In this document: positions 21,679 through 33,459 of the stretch, in pieces
Layout: every line of letters begins with the position of its first letter
Numbering within the stretch: the stretch's first letter is position 1
Assembly (NCBI GenBank): GCA_022432975.1
Contig: CM039502.1
Location: forward strand, 19,865,228-19,929,227
Direction: 5' to 3'
Source: Begonia masoniana
Taxonomy: Eukaryota > Streptophyta > Magnoliopsida > Cucurbitales > Begoniaceae
Length of the DNA: 64,000 nucleotides
Translations under genes and position numbers: made by a program
Notes under the pieces: generated by a model
What the model was told of the DNA's origin: nothing
Database searches by the model: none
The model's input: only the letters and a program-made list of their open reading frames with translations

Positions 21679-23877
21679 GTGAAGAAGGTTCAGGTGAGGA
21701 TGTTATGTGCAAAGAGGACGCTTAAGGCTGGTTGCTGGAGGATGCTCAAGGTGACAGTGCGGGGCTGGAGAGGCGATTTATGACCCCTGGTTTAAACTCT
21801 CATGTTACAGTAAGTTAAAGGATATGGTAGTTTAAGTAGGATGAGATTATTTTAAAACGTTGAGTTTGAAACCGTCTAGTGGATCACTGAGTCAGGGAAT
21901 GATATAGATTTATGAATGATCTGTTGCTTAAGTCTTCAGCTATATGCATTTGGACGAGTTGTATTTTCTTCCAGTTGAAAGGAGTCCTTTGATGTTTTAG
22001 TGTTCTCTACCGTAAGACGGAAGCTGGATGAGGCAATCTTCCGGCTAACGTCATCGGCAAATGCCGAATGTTAGAGTTTGATGGTTTAGTCTTCCGGATG
22101 ACGTCATCGGAAGATGAAAAATGTGTTTTGTCGATTAGCGACCGGATGATGTTTTAATTTAGTACGCGAGACCCACGTGTTCACCGAAAGATGAAGAAAA
22201 TGTGTTTTGTCGATTAGCGACCGGATGATGTTTTAATTTAGCACGCGAGACCCACGTGTTCACCGGAAGATGAAGAAAATGTGTTTTGTCGATTCGCGAC
22301 CGGATGATGTTTTAATTTAGCACGTGAGACCCACGTGTTCACCGGAAGATGAAAAATGTGTTTTGTCGATTAGCGACCGGATGATGTTTTAATTTAGCAC
22401 GCGAGACCCACGTGTCCACCGGAAGATGTCTCCTTTTAGGTGATGTTAAGCGAGTCACGCGTAATGCACGTGATGACCGGACGACTAAATTTCTGAGGGC
22501 TGTCAACGCATGCAACCCATGCAAACCCGAGTGGTATTATGTTAAGAGAATTGAGGATACCTCCTCTTTTCCCGGATTTGTCAAGAAACCAATGACCGAG
22601 TCTAGTCGCTCGACTCTGTGAAAGTTTGAGCCGACGAGGCGTGGAAAGTCGGGCACGAGAGGGTTCGTTTTCCTTAATGGTTCTGCGTCTCTATTACCAG
22701 TTTAAAAAATTATATATATGTATAATGTGGAAGTTTGTTGTGAGATAGTAAGTGAATGTAATAATAGTAAAAGTCAGGCAAACGGTTAATGAAAGTATAT
22801 GAGTACGTGACGGCTCCTGGCCGGGGTCGTTACAGCATAGACATAAAGTTCATAGAGAGAGTTATATCATGAGGACAAATAAAACATCCTGTAACTTTAC
22901 ATTTACTTACACAACTTCTTCATATCGTGGAAATAACAAATCATAGTCCATAAGCTAACATCTCAGTGATTTCCTAATACCCTTGCGGTGTAGGGCCCTA
23001 GTGGCCGGAAATCTTAACACATTCACTTACCTGGATTCCTTAGCAATCCGAACTTCCTCTCTTTAACTTCTTCACCTAATACATGTACATTACAGTAGTT
23101 AAAACAAAGTCCTAGTAGCCCTAATCATAAACCATCCTAGGATCTAATAGCTAAAGTCATTCCGATTCCTCTGTTTGACACACTGCAGTCTGAAATCCGA
23201 AACTAGGTGGACAGGTTTTACCATTGATTAAATCCGAGTTGGTTACTTAAAATGCTCAGAATCGATTCGGGATGACATTTCTACTCCCAGATTTTAAAAA
23301 GTCATAAACTACTCGGCCACTGCTAAAAAAATCCGAACTCAGTGCCGAGCTGAAAACAGAGCTCTATTTACTAATGAATGACCACATTGTCCATTTCATA
23401 CCTCGGGTGTGGATTTGCAGAGAAGAGCAAGCTCGAAACCAGCCGTCGGTAAAGGGAAGTTCTGGTAGCCGAGAGCAAGAACTTGGGAAAGAAGGAATCG
23501 CCGAGAGGGAATGTCGGCTACAGTGGCAATAAATGAGATTTAAGGTTTCCATTTCCTATTTATACTTAATCCATCAATTCTAATTACAAAACTGCCACCT
23601 AACCTAGTTTTACTCAACTTGTGATAAATTTGTCTTAGCATTAAATTTAAATCACAAAGGTTAAATAAGAGGGTGACAATGAAATTGGTCAGAAAATCAT
23701 CTGGCCGAAATGTCGGGTGTTACACGACGTCTTCGACTTTAGAATACTTAACTTAAAATTTGATAGAGTCGCCATAAAACATCAGCTGATTGATCGCTAT
23801 TTCAACCAATCGATCGGCATGCTCTCTTGATTTTCTTCCAGAGAGCTGCTCCACACCACTTCTCCCTTCTTCTTTCT

Positions 23878-24381
<504 letters not shown>

Positions 24382-25823
24382 CTCTTAAATACTTTCACCT
24401 AAACACAATTCAATATAAAATCACTTCTACCCTCCTACTATCCACGAAAACCTAAAATCACCAAATCTAGTTCATCCATATCAACCAATATAAGCCCCCC
24501 TATACATTTGTTAAATCTTTGCTACCTAACATATCCCAAAATACTTATCATTTTGGCTCCCACGGGTCAAATCGCCTCAATTGCTCAGCGCACTTCCATG
24601 GGCATTCCTTTTCAACCAGCTCATTCATCTTGCATAGGGATGTTATTCTCACCTTCTTCTATGTCACCTATACCATAAAGACACCTATGAGATAAATCTT
24701 AGCAAATTCTACTTAAATGAAAATACATGAACAGTACATGACATTCTTTGGATATCGAGGCCTACCACTCGGCAGATGGATAGAGCACATCAAAAGGTTA
24801 GATAGCCCGCACCATCTGAAGTGAGGAAAACCCGCTCACCACGGAATGCCGAGTCTGAACCTCACCCCGATAACCACCATGCATAGGGTTGTTTACATGA
24901 TACTTTAGTTGCATTCTTTACATTTCCTTTTTCATGAAATCGATGCATAAATTCATTTTTCATAACATTCGTAAAACCGTGATGCATGGGCAATTAAATG
25001 CGTAACATAAACACAAAGCACGTGTATACCATCAAAATGACACAAAAGCATAACCTATAAAACAACTAAACCTAGGCTACCCATCCAAAGCATATAAAAC
25101 AGTCATCGCACCAAATATCCTCAACAGCCAAAATTGACGCATGGTGTAGGCCTATCGGCCATAGTAAGTCACGAGAACTTACCTCGGTTCACCTAAGCCA
25201 ATTCATAACATACGGCATTAAAACCGAGCGTAATCAATCGAGCTCCATTAACTCTACTTAACTATCCTCCCTAATCATAAATATCTCCATTATCCTCCGA
25301 CAATTCAATAACTAACGATTTCTAACTTTACTCAGCAATTTCCAACGAAACCCTAAGGAAACCCTAACCGACTAACAACTTTAAAACCCAGATACTAACT
25401 TCCAAAACGTTAGAACCTTACCTAGGATAGCGGTTTAGGAAGAAAGCGTGAAGAAAATCGATGATCAGAGTGAAAGAGAACAGGCGTGAAGGAAATCGTC
25501 GTCTGGAAGCAAAGAAATCGCCAAGGAGCTTAGAAGGGAAGGAAGTTTGTGTAAGTGTTGAATGGGGAAGGGATTTGTGGTATTTTAACTAAAATTTACT
25601 TGTCAAATGACCGTTTTTGTCCTTCCTTTTGATTTTCTAACTGTCTCGTTATTTAATTATCAATTCGGTTTCTCCAATTTTTTTTCTTATTTCTCCTAAA
25701 ATCCATATAAATCATTAGGGTCCTAATAAAACTCTCCGTTCACAAAACAGACTTATTTCACTATATTTATAATAATGCCACTATATAGCAAAATTCCTAA
25801 ATCCCGTAAAATCGGGTGTTACA

Positions 25824-26640
25824 ACTGCTATCTTAGAAAAACCCTCAATAAATTTCCTATAATGGCCGACTAACCCTAGAAAACTTTGAATCTCACTGAC
25901 ATTCATCAGTTGAGGTCATTCTCCAATCGACTGAATCTTAGCTGGATCCACCGATATTCCTCCACTAAAGATGACATGTCCAAGAAAATGCACCTTATCA
26001 AGCCAAAACTCGCACTTTGAAAACTTTGCATACAACTGATGTCCCTTCAAAGTCTCCAAAACTATTCTCAGATGCTCCTTGTGCTCGTCTTCATCACAAT
26101 CACAAATTTATTGAGATACTCTCAAAATATCCGATTCATCAGATCCATAAACACAGCTGGAGCATTCATAAGTCCGAACGACATAACCAAAAATTTGTAG
26201 TGTCCGTATCTCGTCCGGAAAGCTATCTTCGGGATATCTTGGGATCTAACCTTCAACTGGTAATACCACGATCTCAAATCAATCTTAGAGAAAATCCAGG
26301 CTCCTTGAAGCTGATCGAACAAATCATCAATCCTCGGCAACAGATACTTGTTCTAATAGTTAGCTTGTTCAACTCTCGGTAATCAATGCACATTCAGAGC
26401 GACCCATCTTTCTTCTTCACAAACAAAACAGGCACTCCCCATGGCGAGAAACTAGGGTGTATAAACCCTTTATCAACTAATTCCTCCAATTGCTTCTTCA
26501 GCTCCTTCAATTCTAGAGGAGCCAACCTGTAAGGGTTCTTTGACACGGGTTCTGCTCCAGCATAGGTGTCAATCAGGAAAATCACGAACAATTAAAATAT
26601 TCTGAGGTTTATTTCCTATCAAAGACTGGGAATCTACAAT
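25824..26640 (-). pseudogene. pol: Element F reverse transcriptase, truncated by C
   Basis: On the minus strand: E-F...[58 protein letters not shown]. The frame is lost in the segment that should hold the Y/F-x-D-D pair near 26100. The connection (about 25824-25950) runs into element C. In-frame breaks also occur near 26393 and 26345. Confidence 0.88.
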
Positions 26641-27431
26641 GGTTGCAAGAAAACAAACAAACTCACCCATTAGAGATCCCCAAGCATCTATAGGCGCCAT
26701 TACTGAAAGTTTCTTTACGTTCCTCAAAGACTGCAGTGAAAGCTTCTTACCGTTCGGGGGATAGAAGTTAACAGTTCCTGCTCTGCACTCAATTGTAGCA
26801 TGGTGTCAGAACAACCAGTCCATACCAAGTATCACATCACACCTGGTTATTCCCATCACAATTAAATTGGCTGGCATTGTCTTTCTTCCGACTGATATCA
26901 TACTATTGCGCACCATCTGATCTGAATGTAGGCACTTACCGGAAGGTAACTTCACATAATACATACACCCTACGGGCCTCACATCCATATTTACTTTCAC
27001 CACAAAAGTTGTTGCTACAAATGAATGTGATGCACCTGAGTCTATCAACGTAAATGCAGACACTGAATCGACAAATACAGTACCTGAGATCACAACAGAA
27101 CAGTCCTCACCATCAGGCTCGATCATAGCAAAGATCTTGAGTGTAGCCTTTGCTGGTCCCTTCTTTGTTACAGGGCAGTCTTTTTCTAAATGTCCACGCT
27201 CGTTGAATTTAAAGCATCTAGTAACACGAGGCTTCGTACAATCACGGGCTATATGACCAGGTTCCAGACAATTGAAGCATCTGCCTGCATACTGTCCACA
27301 TTCACCGGCATGAGTCTTCAAGCACTTTGGACACTACAGATACCCTTTCCTTTGCTGTTGTTGTGACTTCTTCCCTCCTCTATGATCATTCAGATTTCCT
27401 CCCGGCCTCTTAGTTCCCTGAAACTTTGATT
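26641..27431 (-). pseudogene. pol: Element F zinc knuckles and protease
   Basis: The best-preserved part of F. It has the K-x-H-A-G-E-C-G-Q-Y-A-G-R-C lead, knuckle C-F-N-C-L-E-P-G-H-I-A-R-D-C, a second knuckle missing one Cys (C-F-K-F), then F-T-L-I-D-S-G-A-S-H-S-F-V-A (protease active site, near 27030) and V-I-L-G-M-D-W-L (near 26815). The order and spacing match element A. The frame closes near 26806 and picks up again toward RT. The upstream side meets element E at 27432. Confidence 0.9.
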
Positions 27432-29970
27432 TTGACGACCCTAACACTGTACCCAATTTTCCCGTATTATATTTTTTTTTATACTTATACTTTAACCTAA
27501 ACGTTCGAGCGAAAATTGAACTTTGAAATCGAAATTTGAAACCGAAATCGTTATAGCTGTTTAGAAAATCATTTAAAACAAACCTTAAAACAATTTATAA
27601 AACAATTTAAAACTATTAAAAGAAAACTTAATAAAAATTTAAAACAATCGAAGCAGTGAAAACCAACAAAAACAAGGGAAGAAACGGGCAATCACCCCTA
27701 AAATGAAGGGGCAATCGCTGGTTTTTGCCAGCGATCGCCTCACCAGGCGATCGTGATCGCCTCACCAGGCGATCGTGATCGCCGCGCGACCATAAAGGCC
27801 ATCGATCGCCACTTGCTTTGGAAATTTATTTCCAGAGCGCGCGACGATTCGCCAGCGATCGCCTCACAGACGATCGCCTAAACACCATGGGCGATCGATC
27901 GCCATGTCCTCTGGATTTTTCCAGAGGATAGGCGTTCCTCTTTCCCTCTTCTTTTCTCTTCTTTCCTTTTTCTTCCTTCTTTCTCTTCTTGCATAAACCT
28001 ACAAAAACACCACTTAACCAATCCTCTAACTTGATTATACACCATCATCTCAACCATACATTCCTACACAAATTCGCTCAATTTTTCATCCAAAACAACG
28101 ACTCAAAACACGTGTAAAATCATAGCCTAGTTTCCTAAAAATAAACTGCGTGGATATGTTTAAAAACTTAACATTTCCCTAAAACCAGACATTTACAAAA
28201 TACATTTTCAAAACGTTTAGAAATTCAAAACACATCCTATCCACTATCCAGAACCAAACATCCTAAAATGTTTCTAACTATACCATAATCCACAATACAA
28301 TCCAAATTTGCCCAAAACTCTCAAAATACCTAACCATTTTTCCCCACGGGTCAGAATACGCGTCGACTGCCATGCACACCACCGCAGCCATTCTTCTTCA
28401 ACAATCCTGTCCATCGGGTGGATGGACGTCGTCCTCATCTGCTTCTATATCACCTACACCATACAGACACAATATGAGCTAAAGGCTCAGTAAGCTTCGT
28501 AAATGTAAATGCATGTTGTGCGTATGAGTTTCAGAAATCATGAAACATTTTCTTTTCATTACGTCGCAGACAAAATGTTACCGAGGTCTCAGCCTATTAG
28601 ATGGAGAGGACACATCCCACGGTCGGACTGCCCTCTTCACCTAACGGGAGGGGGGGTACACGCTCGCACCCATAACAGCTGTGCCTGAGCCCTACCTCGT
28701 GTAACTAGATAACAGATTACATGGATTCATTACATTCGTTCATTTCATTTTCTTAAACACGTGCAGAAATTCATTTTCATGCTATTTTAAAATACGTGAT
28801 GCATGAACAATTATAGGCATAAAGTAAACAAGCATCATACATACCATCAAGACTATAAAAACATAACCTATATTAAAAGAACTAACCCTATCTACCCAAC
28901 CAAAGTGTATAAACAAACAACTCTTCAGAGATCCTCGACGTGACATCGATATACGATGTAGGCCACTCGGCCAAGTAAGTCACGAGAACTTACCTCGTGC
29001 GTGCTGAACTTCAAGCTCCGTCCACGAGCGTTGTTCGTCTGAGGCAAAACACAACAATTGTCGTTAAACGAGATTTAAACCATTAAACGGCCAAATTTAA
29101 CGAAGCCTTAGCTAAGGAAATTCTCCTAAAATTCTAATTTAGCTCTTGAGGCATTTTTACCAAGAACTAACACTCGATACCTCAAAATTACCATTAACGA
29201 GTTTTTCCCCAAAACTCAAAAATTCGTCAATCTCTAATATTTATCCTAAATCGATTAATTTCGTCCAATAACGTTAATACGTTCAACATACCCACTAATA
29301 AAACAAACCTATGAATTTCAAACCCTAATTCACGTTTTTCACAAAACCTAAATGAAACCCTAACCGTTAAACGCTCCAAAAACTACGAATAATCTTTCTA
29401 AAACCATAGAATCTTACCTAGAATCGAGTTTGGGGAAGAAAACGTGAAGAACGGAGGAAGAACGGAAGACGAACGATCGTTGGAGAGGGATCTCCGTGAG
29501 AGAATTGCCGTGAGGGAGAAGTTTTTGCAGGGAGAAGAAAAGTGGCGTGGAGAAGAAGAAGAAGCAAGTGTTTTAAATTATATTTTGGCTTGGTAAATTA
29601 CTATTTTGCCTTCGCTCTTATTTCTATTTGTTTCGTCCTTCGTTTCGTTAATTAACTAACGATTCGGCATCTCCAAATTTCCTTAATTTACCAATGACTC
29701 TAACTCATTACCAGGGTTCTTTTAAAACTGTCTGTTTGCAAATCGGACCTCATTTACTATTTTTACTAAAACATCCTTTATATTACGATAAACGTAATTC
29801 TTGTAAAATTAGCATTAAACTCCTAGAATTCCCAAAATTTTCTTAAAATCCTTATTAATTATTAGGATCATAATAACGCTTTCTTTTGACAAAATGGACT
29901 TGATTTGACATAATTATAAAAATGCCAATATATTATTTATTTACAAAATCCAGAAAATCTGGGTGTTACA
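27432..29970 (-). repeat. Element E 3' LTR (left copy)
   Basis: Minus strand TGTAACACCC (29970) to GGGTCGTCAAA (27432). Leader signals: donor AG|GTAAGT at 28993, GGCC-GAGT-GGCC hairpin and arm CCTACATCGTA (28962-28952), branch-like TTACTGAGCC near 28490, arm TATGGTGTAGG with the splice end (28463-28453). Pairing in this copy needs two G-U pairs. The 3' part holds many GCGATCGC/CGATCG palindromes (27700-27925) and a CTCTGGAAAT/ATTTCCAGAG hairpin near 27815. Confidence 0.92.
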
Positions 29971-30412
29971 TTCCATCCACTTTATTTAAAATTTTGTCCT
30001 CAATATTTGCCTATACAAACAACTCGAGATACTTAGCCATCATATCTTGTTGTCGCTCCCAAGTCCCTTCTTCAACCTCGTGGTTCCGCCATAGGACTTT
30101 AACTAGCAGAATCTCTTTATTGCGCAATACTTTGATGGACGACTCCAAAATACGTACCGGCCTCTCCACATATGTAAAGGTAGGCTGTACCTCGATGTCT
30201 CTCGCCTCCACAATATGTGATGGATCGCGCAAACACTTCCGAAGCATAGAGACATGAAACACATCGTGGATGCCTTCCATTGAAGCTGGAAGCTGTAGTC
30301 GATAAGCCATCTTCCCGATCTTCTTCAAAATAGGGAAGGACCCCACATACCTAGGGTTCAGCTTGCTTTTCCTTCTGAATCTCATAACACCTTTAAACGG
30401 AGAAACTTTCAA
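29971..30412 (-). pseudogene. pol: Element E integrase end and chromodomain
   Basis: The frame 30412-30011 encodes [36 protein letters not shown], then the chromodomain core [19 protein letters not shown] and W-E-R-Q-Q-D-M-M. The tail ends near 30010. Chromodomains of this group read histone marks and direct insertion to heterochromatin. It is separated from the catalytic core by stops near 30500. Confidence 0.91.
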
Positions 30413-31281
30413 GTAAACCTCATCACTTTCTTCGAATTCCAGTTCCCTCCGTCTCGTGTCAGCATAGCTCTTCTGTCGACTCTGAGCTATCTCGATACGC
30501 TATCGGATAATGGCAATCTTCTATGCCGTTTGATGTAGAATCTCGGGACCAACAATACTGGCTTCACCAACCTCGTCCCAATACAATGGAGATCTACATT
30601 TTCGCCCACACAAAGCTTCGTACGGAGCCATACCAATGGTAGCCTGGAAGCTGTTGTTATAAGAGAACTCGATCAGTGGCAAATACCTGCTCCACGATCC
30701 TTGAAATTTAAACACACAAGCTCTGAGCATATCCTCTAGAATCTGATTTGTTCTCTTTGTCTGACCATCAGACTGAGGATGAAAAGCTATGTTGAAATTT
30801 AGCTGAGTTCCCATAGCTTTGTGCAAACTCTTCCAGAATTTTGATGTAAATCTCGGATCTCGATCTGAGACAATCGAAACTGGTACACCGTGCAATCTAA
30901 CAACCTCCTGCACATATAGCTCGGCGAGCTGGTCCTTCGAAGATGTATTCTTCATAGATAAGAAGTGAGCCGACTTTGTCAATCGGTCCACGATCACCCA
31001 GATGCCATCATGACCTTTCGTCATCCTTGGGAGCCCCACAATAAAATTCATGGAGATCTGCTCCCATTTCCACTCCGGAATAGGCAGTGGCTGTAGTTTT
31101 TCGGCCAGCCTCTGGTGTTCTGCTTTCACCTGTTGACAAACTAAACAGGTTTCGACATATTTGACGACCTCTCTGTTCATGTTTGGCCATCAGAAGTGTT
31201 GCTTTAAGTCTTGGTACATCTTGGTACTTCCCGGGTGCACAGAATAAGCTGAAGAATGCGCCTCAGCCAATATCTCCTTCT
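30413..31281 (-). pseudogene. pol: Element E integrase core, broken
   Basis: The frame 31180-30521 has [12 protein letters not shown] (end of the zinc domain), [21 protein letters not shown] (first Asp), I-V-S-D-R-D-P-R-F-T-S (second Asp), N-Q-I-L-E-D-M-L-R (Glu) and [15 protein letters not shown]. The catalytic DDE triad is complete. A stop lies just upstream of M-N-R-E (Trp in sister copies) and another at 30521. The family joins cDNA ends to target DNA. Confidence 0.92.
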
Positions 31282-31878
31282 TTAGCTCCTCATCGTTGGA
31301 ACGTACCACCTATGCCTGAATTTTAGAATACCATCCTCTGATAAATAGAAATTCGACGAATTCTCGGATGTCAAGCCCAACCGAAACTCCTCGCACTCCA
31401 TATCATTCTGCTGAGCTTCACGGATCTTATCCAGAATAGTCGGCCTGAGGGAAATGTTGGTGAGCATACTGGATAACTCTGCCACTATCTCCACATCGAA
31501 CCTCTCAATCTCAGACCGTAATGTAACTGACATCGTTGCAAGTGAAGGCTGACTGGCAGAAGGCATTCGGCTTAAAGCATCAGCGACTTTGTTCGCCTTT
31601 CCTGGATGGTACTTTATCTCAAACTCATAGTCTTTGACGAACTCGAGCCACCTTCTTTGTCGCATATTAAGTTCCTTCTGTGTAAATAAGTACTTCAAGC
31701 TTTTGTGGTCAGAAAATATCTCACACTGCTGTCCATATAAATAATGTCTCCAAATCTTCAGTGCGAAGACCACGGCTGCTAACTCCAGATCATGCGTAGG
31801 ATAATTCTGCTTATACGACTTCAACTGCCGAGAAGCATACGCGATAACCTTTCCTTCCTGCATCAATAGACAACCGAG
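31282..31878 (-). pseudogene. pol: Element E RNase H
   Basis: It shows [35 protein letters not shown], and [16 protein letters not shown], the end of the RNase H fold. The first catalytic block (I-Y-C-D-A-T) is at the end of the preceding frame. The only break between them is TGA at 31879-31881, where GGA (Gly) is expected. The frame fails near 31300, at the start of integrase. Confidence 0.92.
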
Positions 31879-33024
31879 TCAAACTCCAGTCGCATCGCAA
31901 TAAATACTAAATTTGTCACCTTCAACAGGTAACGTCAACACTGGAGCTGTGGTCAATCTCTGCTTTAACTCCTTAAAACTGTTATCACAAGCAGCCGACC
32001 ATACAAATTTCTCGTTCTTCCGAGTCAAGCGCGAAAGAGGAACTGCAATCTTCGAAAATCCCTCTATAAACTTCCGATAGTAACCAGCTAATCCGAGAAA
32101 TCCACGTACTTCACGCACGTTCTTAGGCTGTGGCATATCTCTAACCACCTGAATCTTGCTCGGATCTACCGAAACCCCTTCTTCTGATATAATGTGGCCA
32201 AGAAAACTGACCCTATCCAGATAAAACTCGCACTTAGAGAACTTTGGATACAATTGGTGCCGACATAGAATCCTCAGAACTATCCTCAAGTGCTCCTCGT
32301 GTTCCACCTTCGTCTTTGAATAGATTAAGATGTCGTCGATGAAAACAACAACAAACTGGTCTAAGTACTCCTTGAAGACTCGGTTCATCAAGTCCATAAA
32401 CGCTACAGGAGCATTAGTAAGTCCAAACGACATAACTAGGAACTCATAATGTCCATACCTCTTTTGGAACGTTGTTTTCTTAATATCCTCTTTACGGACC
32501 TTCAACTGATAGTAACCCGAGCGTAGGTCAATCCTGAAAAATACTCGCGCACCCTGTAGTTGATCAAACAAATCATCAATCCGTGGCAGTGGATACTTAT
32601 TCTTCACTATAAGCTTATTCAGCTCTCTGTAGTCCACGCACATCCTAAGGGTCCCGTCTTTCTTCTTGACGAATAGGACGAGCGCACCCCAGGGTGAAAC
32701 ACTCGGTCGGATGAACCCTTTGTCTAGCAACTCCTCCAACTGAGATTTCAACTCTTTCAACTCAGCAGGCACCAATCTATACGCATTCTTTGACACTGGC
32801 GCCGAACTAGGATATACGTCGATCACAAATTCAATCTCCCGGTCTGGTGGTAAACAAGGGAGATCGTCAAGGAAGATCTTAGAGAATTCTCTGACTATAT
32901 GAATGTCACTCGGCTTTACTTCGCTGAGCAACTGAGTATCAAATACAGTGGCCAAACAAATAGAGCACTCACCTTTAAACTGCTCGTTGACCTTCATTAA
33001 ATAAGAAATATGCGACCCACTCAA
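31879..33024 (-). pseudogene. pol: Element E reverse transcriptase, nearly intact
   Basis: A single open frame of 381 codons holds the whole [69 protein letters not shown], the catalytic [10 protein letters not shown], and the connection [15 protein letters not shown]. It ends in RNase H at TGA 31879. It is the best RT in the window together with I. It is in frame with the protease upstream, apart from a TGA near 33066. Confidence 0.94.
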
Positions 33025-33459
33025 TCGGTTTATCGCCTGATAAGAAAACTCTGCTTTACCCAGGGGTCAAAAGGTCACAATCCCGGATCGACAATCGATG
33101 GTGGCAAAGTGCTGTGACAGCAAGTACATCCCTAAGATAAGATCGTACCGCTCTATGCTCAGAACTATCAGACAAGCATAAAGGGTAGCATCCCCCACTA
33201 AGACGACATTACTCTGAAGAATACGATCCGACTGCATGTGCTCTTCCGAAGGCAGCATCACTCTATACTCGACCTCTGCTAACTCAGACGCTAATCCCAA
33301 TCTAGCCATGCAAGCAGTTGAAATAAAGGAATGCGTAGCTCCCGTGTCTATCAACGAAAATACTGCTACGTCCATAATCAAAATGGTACCTGCTATCACG
33401 GAAGGCTGAGCCTCATCATCGATATCGCCAGGCTCCATTAAGGCAAAAATCCTGGGCAT
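33025..33459 (-). pseudogene. pol: Element E protease
   Basis: It has F-S-L-I-D-T-G-A-T-H-S-F-I-S (active site) and Y-D-L-I-L-G-M-Y-L-L (usually G-M-D-W-L; the Asp is Tyr here, a likely damaging change). The frame stops at TGA near 33067, and the expected codon there is CGA (Arg), so a C-to-T change fits. This domain is the whole version of the one B interrupted in element C. Confidence 0.9.

Larger units (their letters stand above)
20529..21725 (+). other. Possible three-exon small ORF in LTR D2
   Basis: Exon 1 is 20529-20679 (ATG at 20529), exon 2 is 21003-21047 (45 nt), and exon 3 is 21679-21725, ending TAA at 21723-21725. Both junctions have GT...AG borders (AG|GTATG, TTTTAG|G, AG|GTAAGT, TGTAG|G) and the same phase. 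The joined frame is open for about 80 codons: a Ser/Cys-rich first part, a basic middle ending R-N-P, and an acidic end starting G-E-E. The ATG is only 12 bases from the TATA box, so it may lie upstream of the real transcript start, and CT-rich exon 1 avoids stops by composition. This is an inference, not an established gene. Confidence 0.4.
20356..22834 (+). mobile_element. Solo LTR D2 (plus orientation) inside D1
   Basis: A complete LTR, TGTAACACCCGACATT...GGGGTCGTTACA, flanked by perfect target duplication GCATA (20351-20355 and 22835-22839). It is the same family as D1 and in the opposite orientation, so the two form long inverted repeats. It has no internal region. The leader signals are the best preserved in the window and are annotated separately. 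Confidence 0.95.
17836..23724 (-). mobile_element. Solo LTR D1 (minus orientation), split by D2
   Basis: It runs from TGTAACACCCGACATTTC (start, right end 23724, minus strand) to GGGGTCGTTACA (end, 17836). Flanks are CGACG at 17831-17835 and 23725-23729. No internal region follows, so it is a solo LTR left by LTR-LTR recombination. Own length is about 3.4 kb, versus 2.3-2.5 kb for D2 and D3, because of a 54-bp array. Donor is at 23030, 5' arm at 22994-22981, 3' arm at 19903-19890. The D2 insertion lies inside the predicted intron 2. The CGACG flank lies in a repeat, so it is slightly weaker evidence than the others. Confidence 0.92.

Noticed and set aside
27950..28010. A CT-rich stretch considered as a host gene leader or intron tract
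   Set aside because: It falls inside the E LTR, recurs in the other E LTR and in G, and has no host exon nearby.
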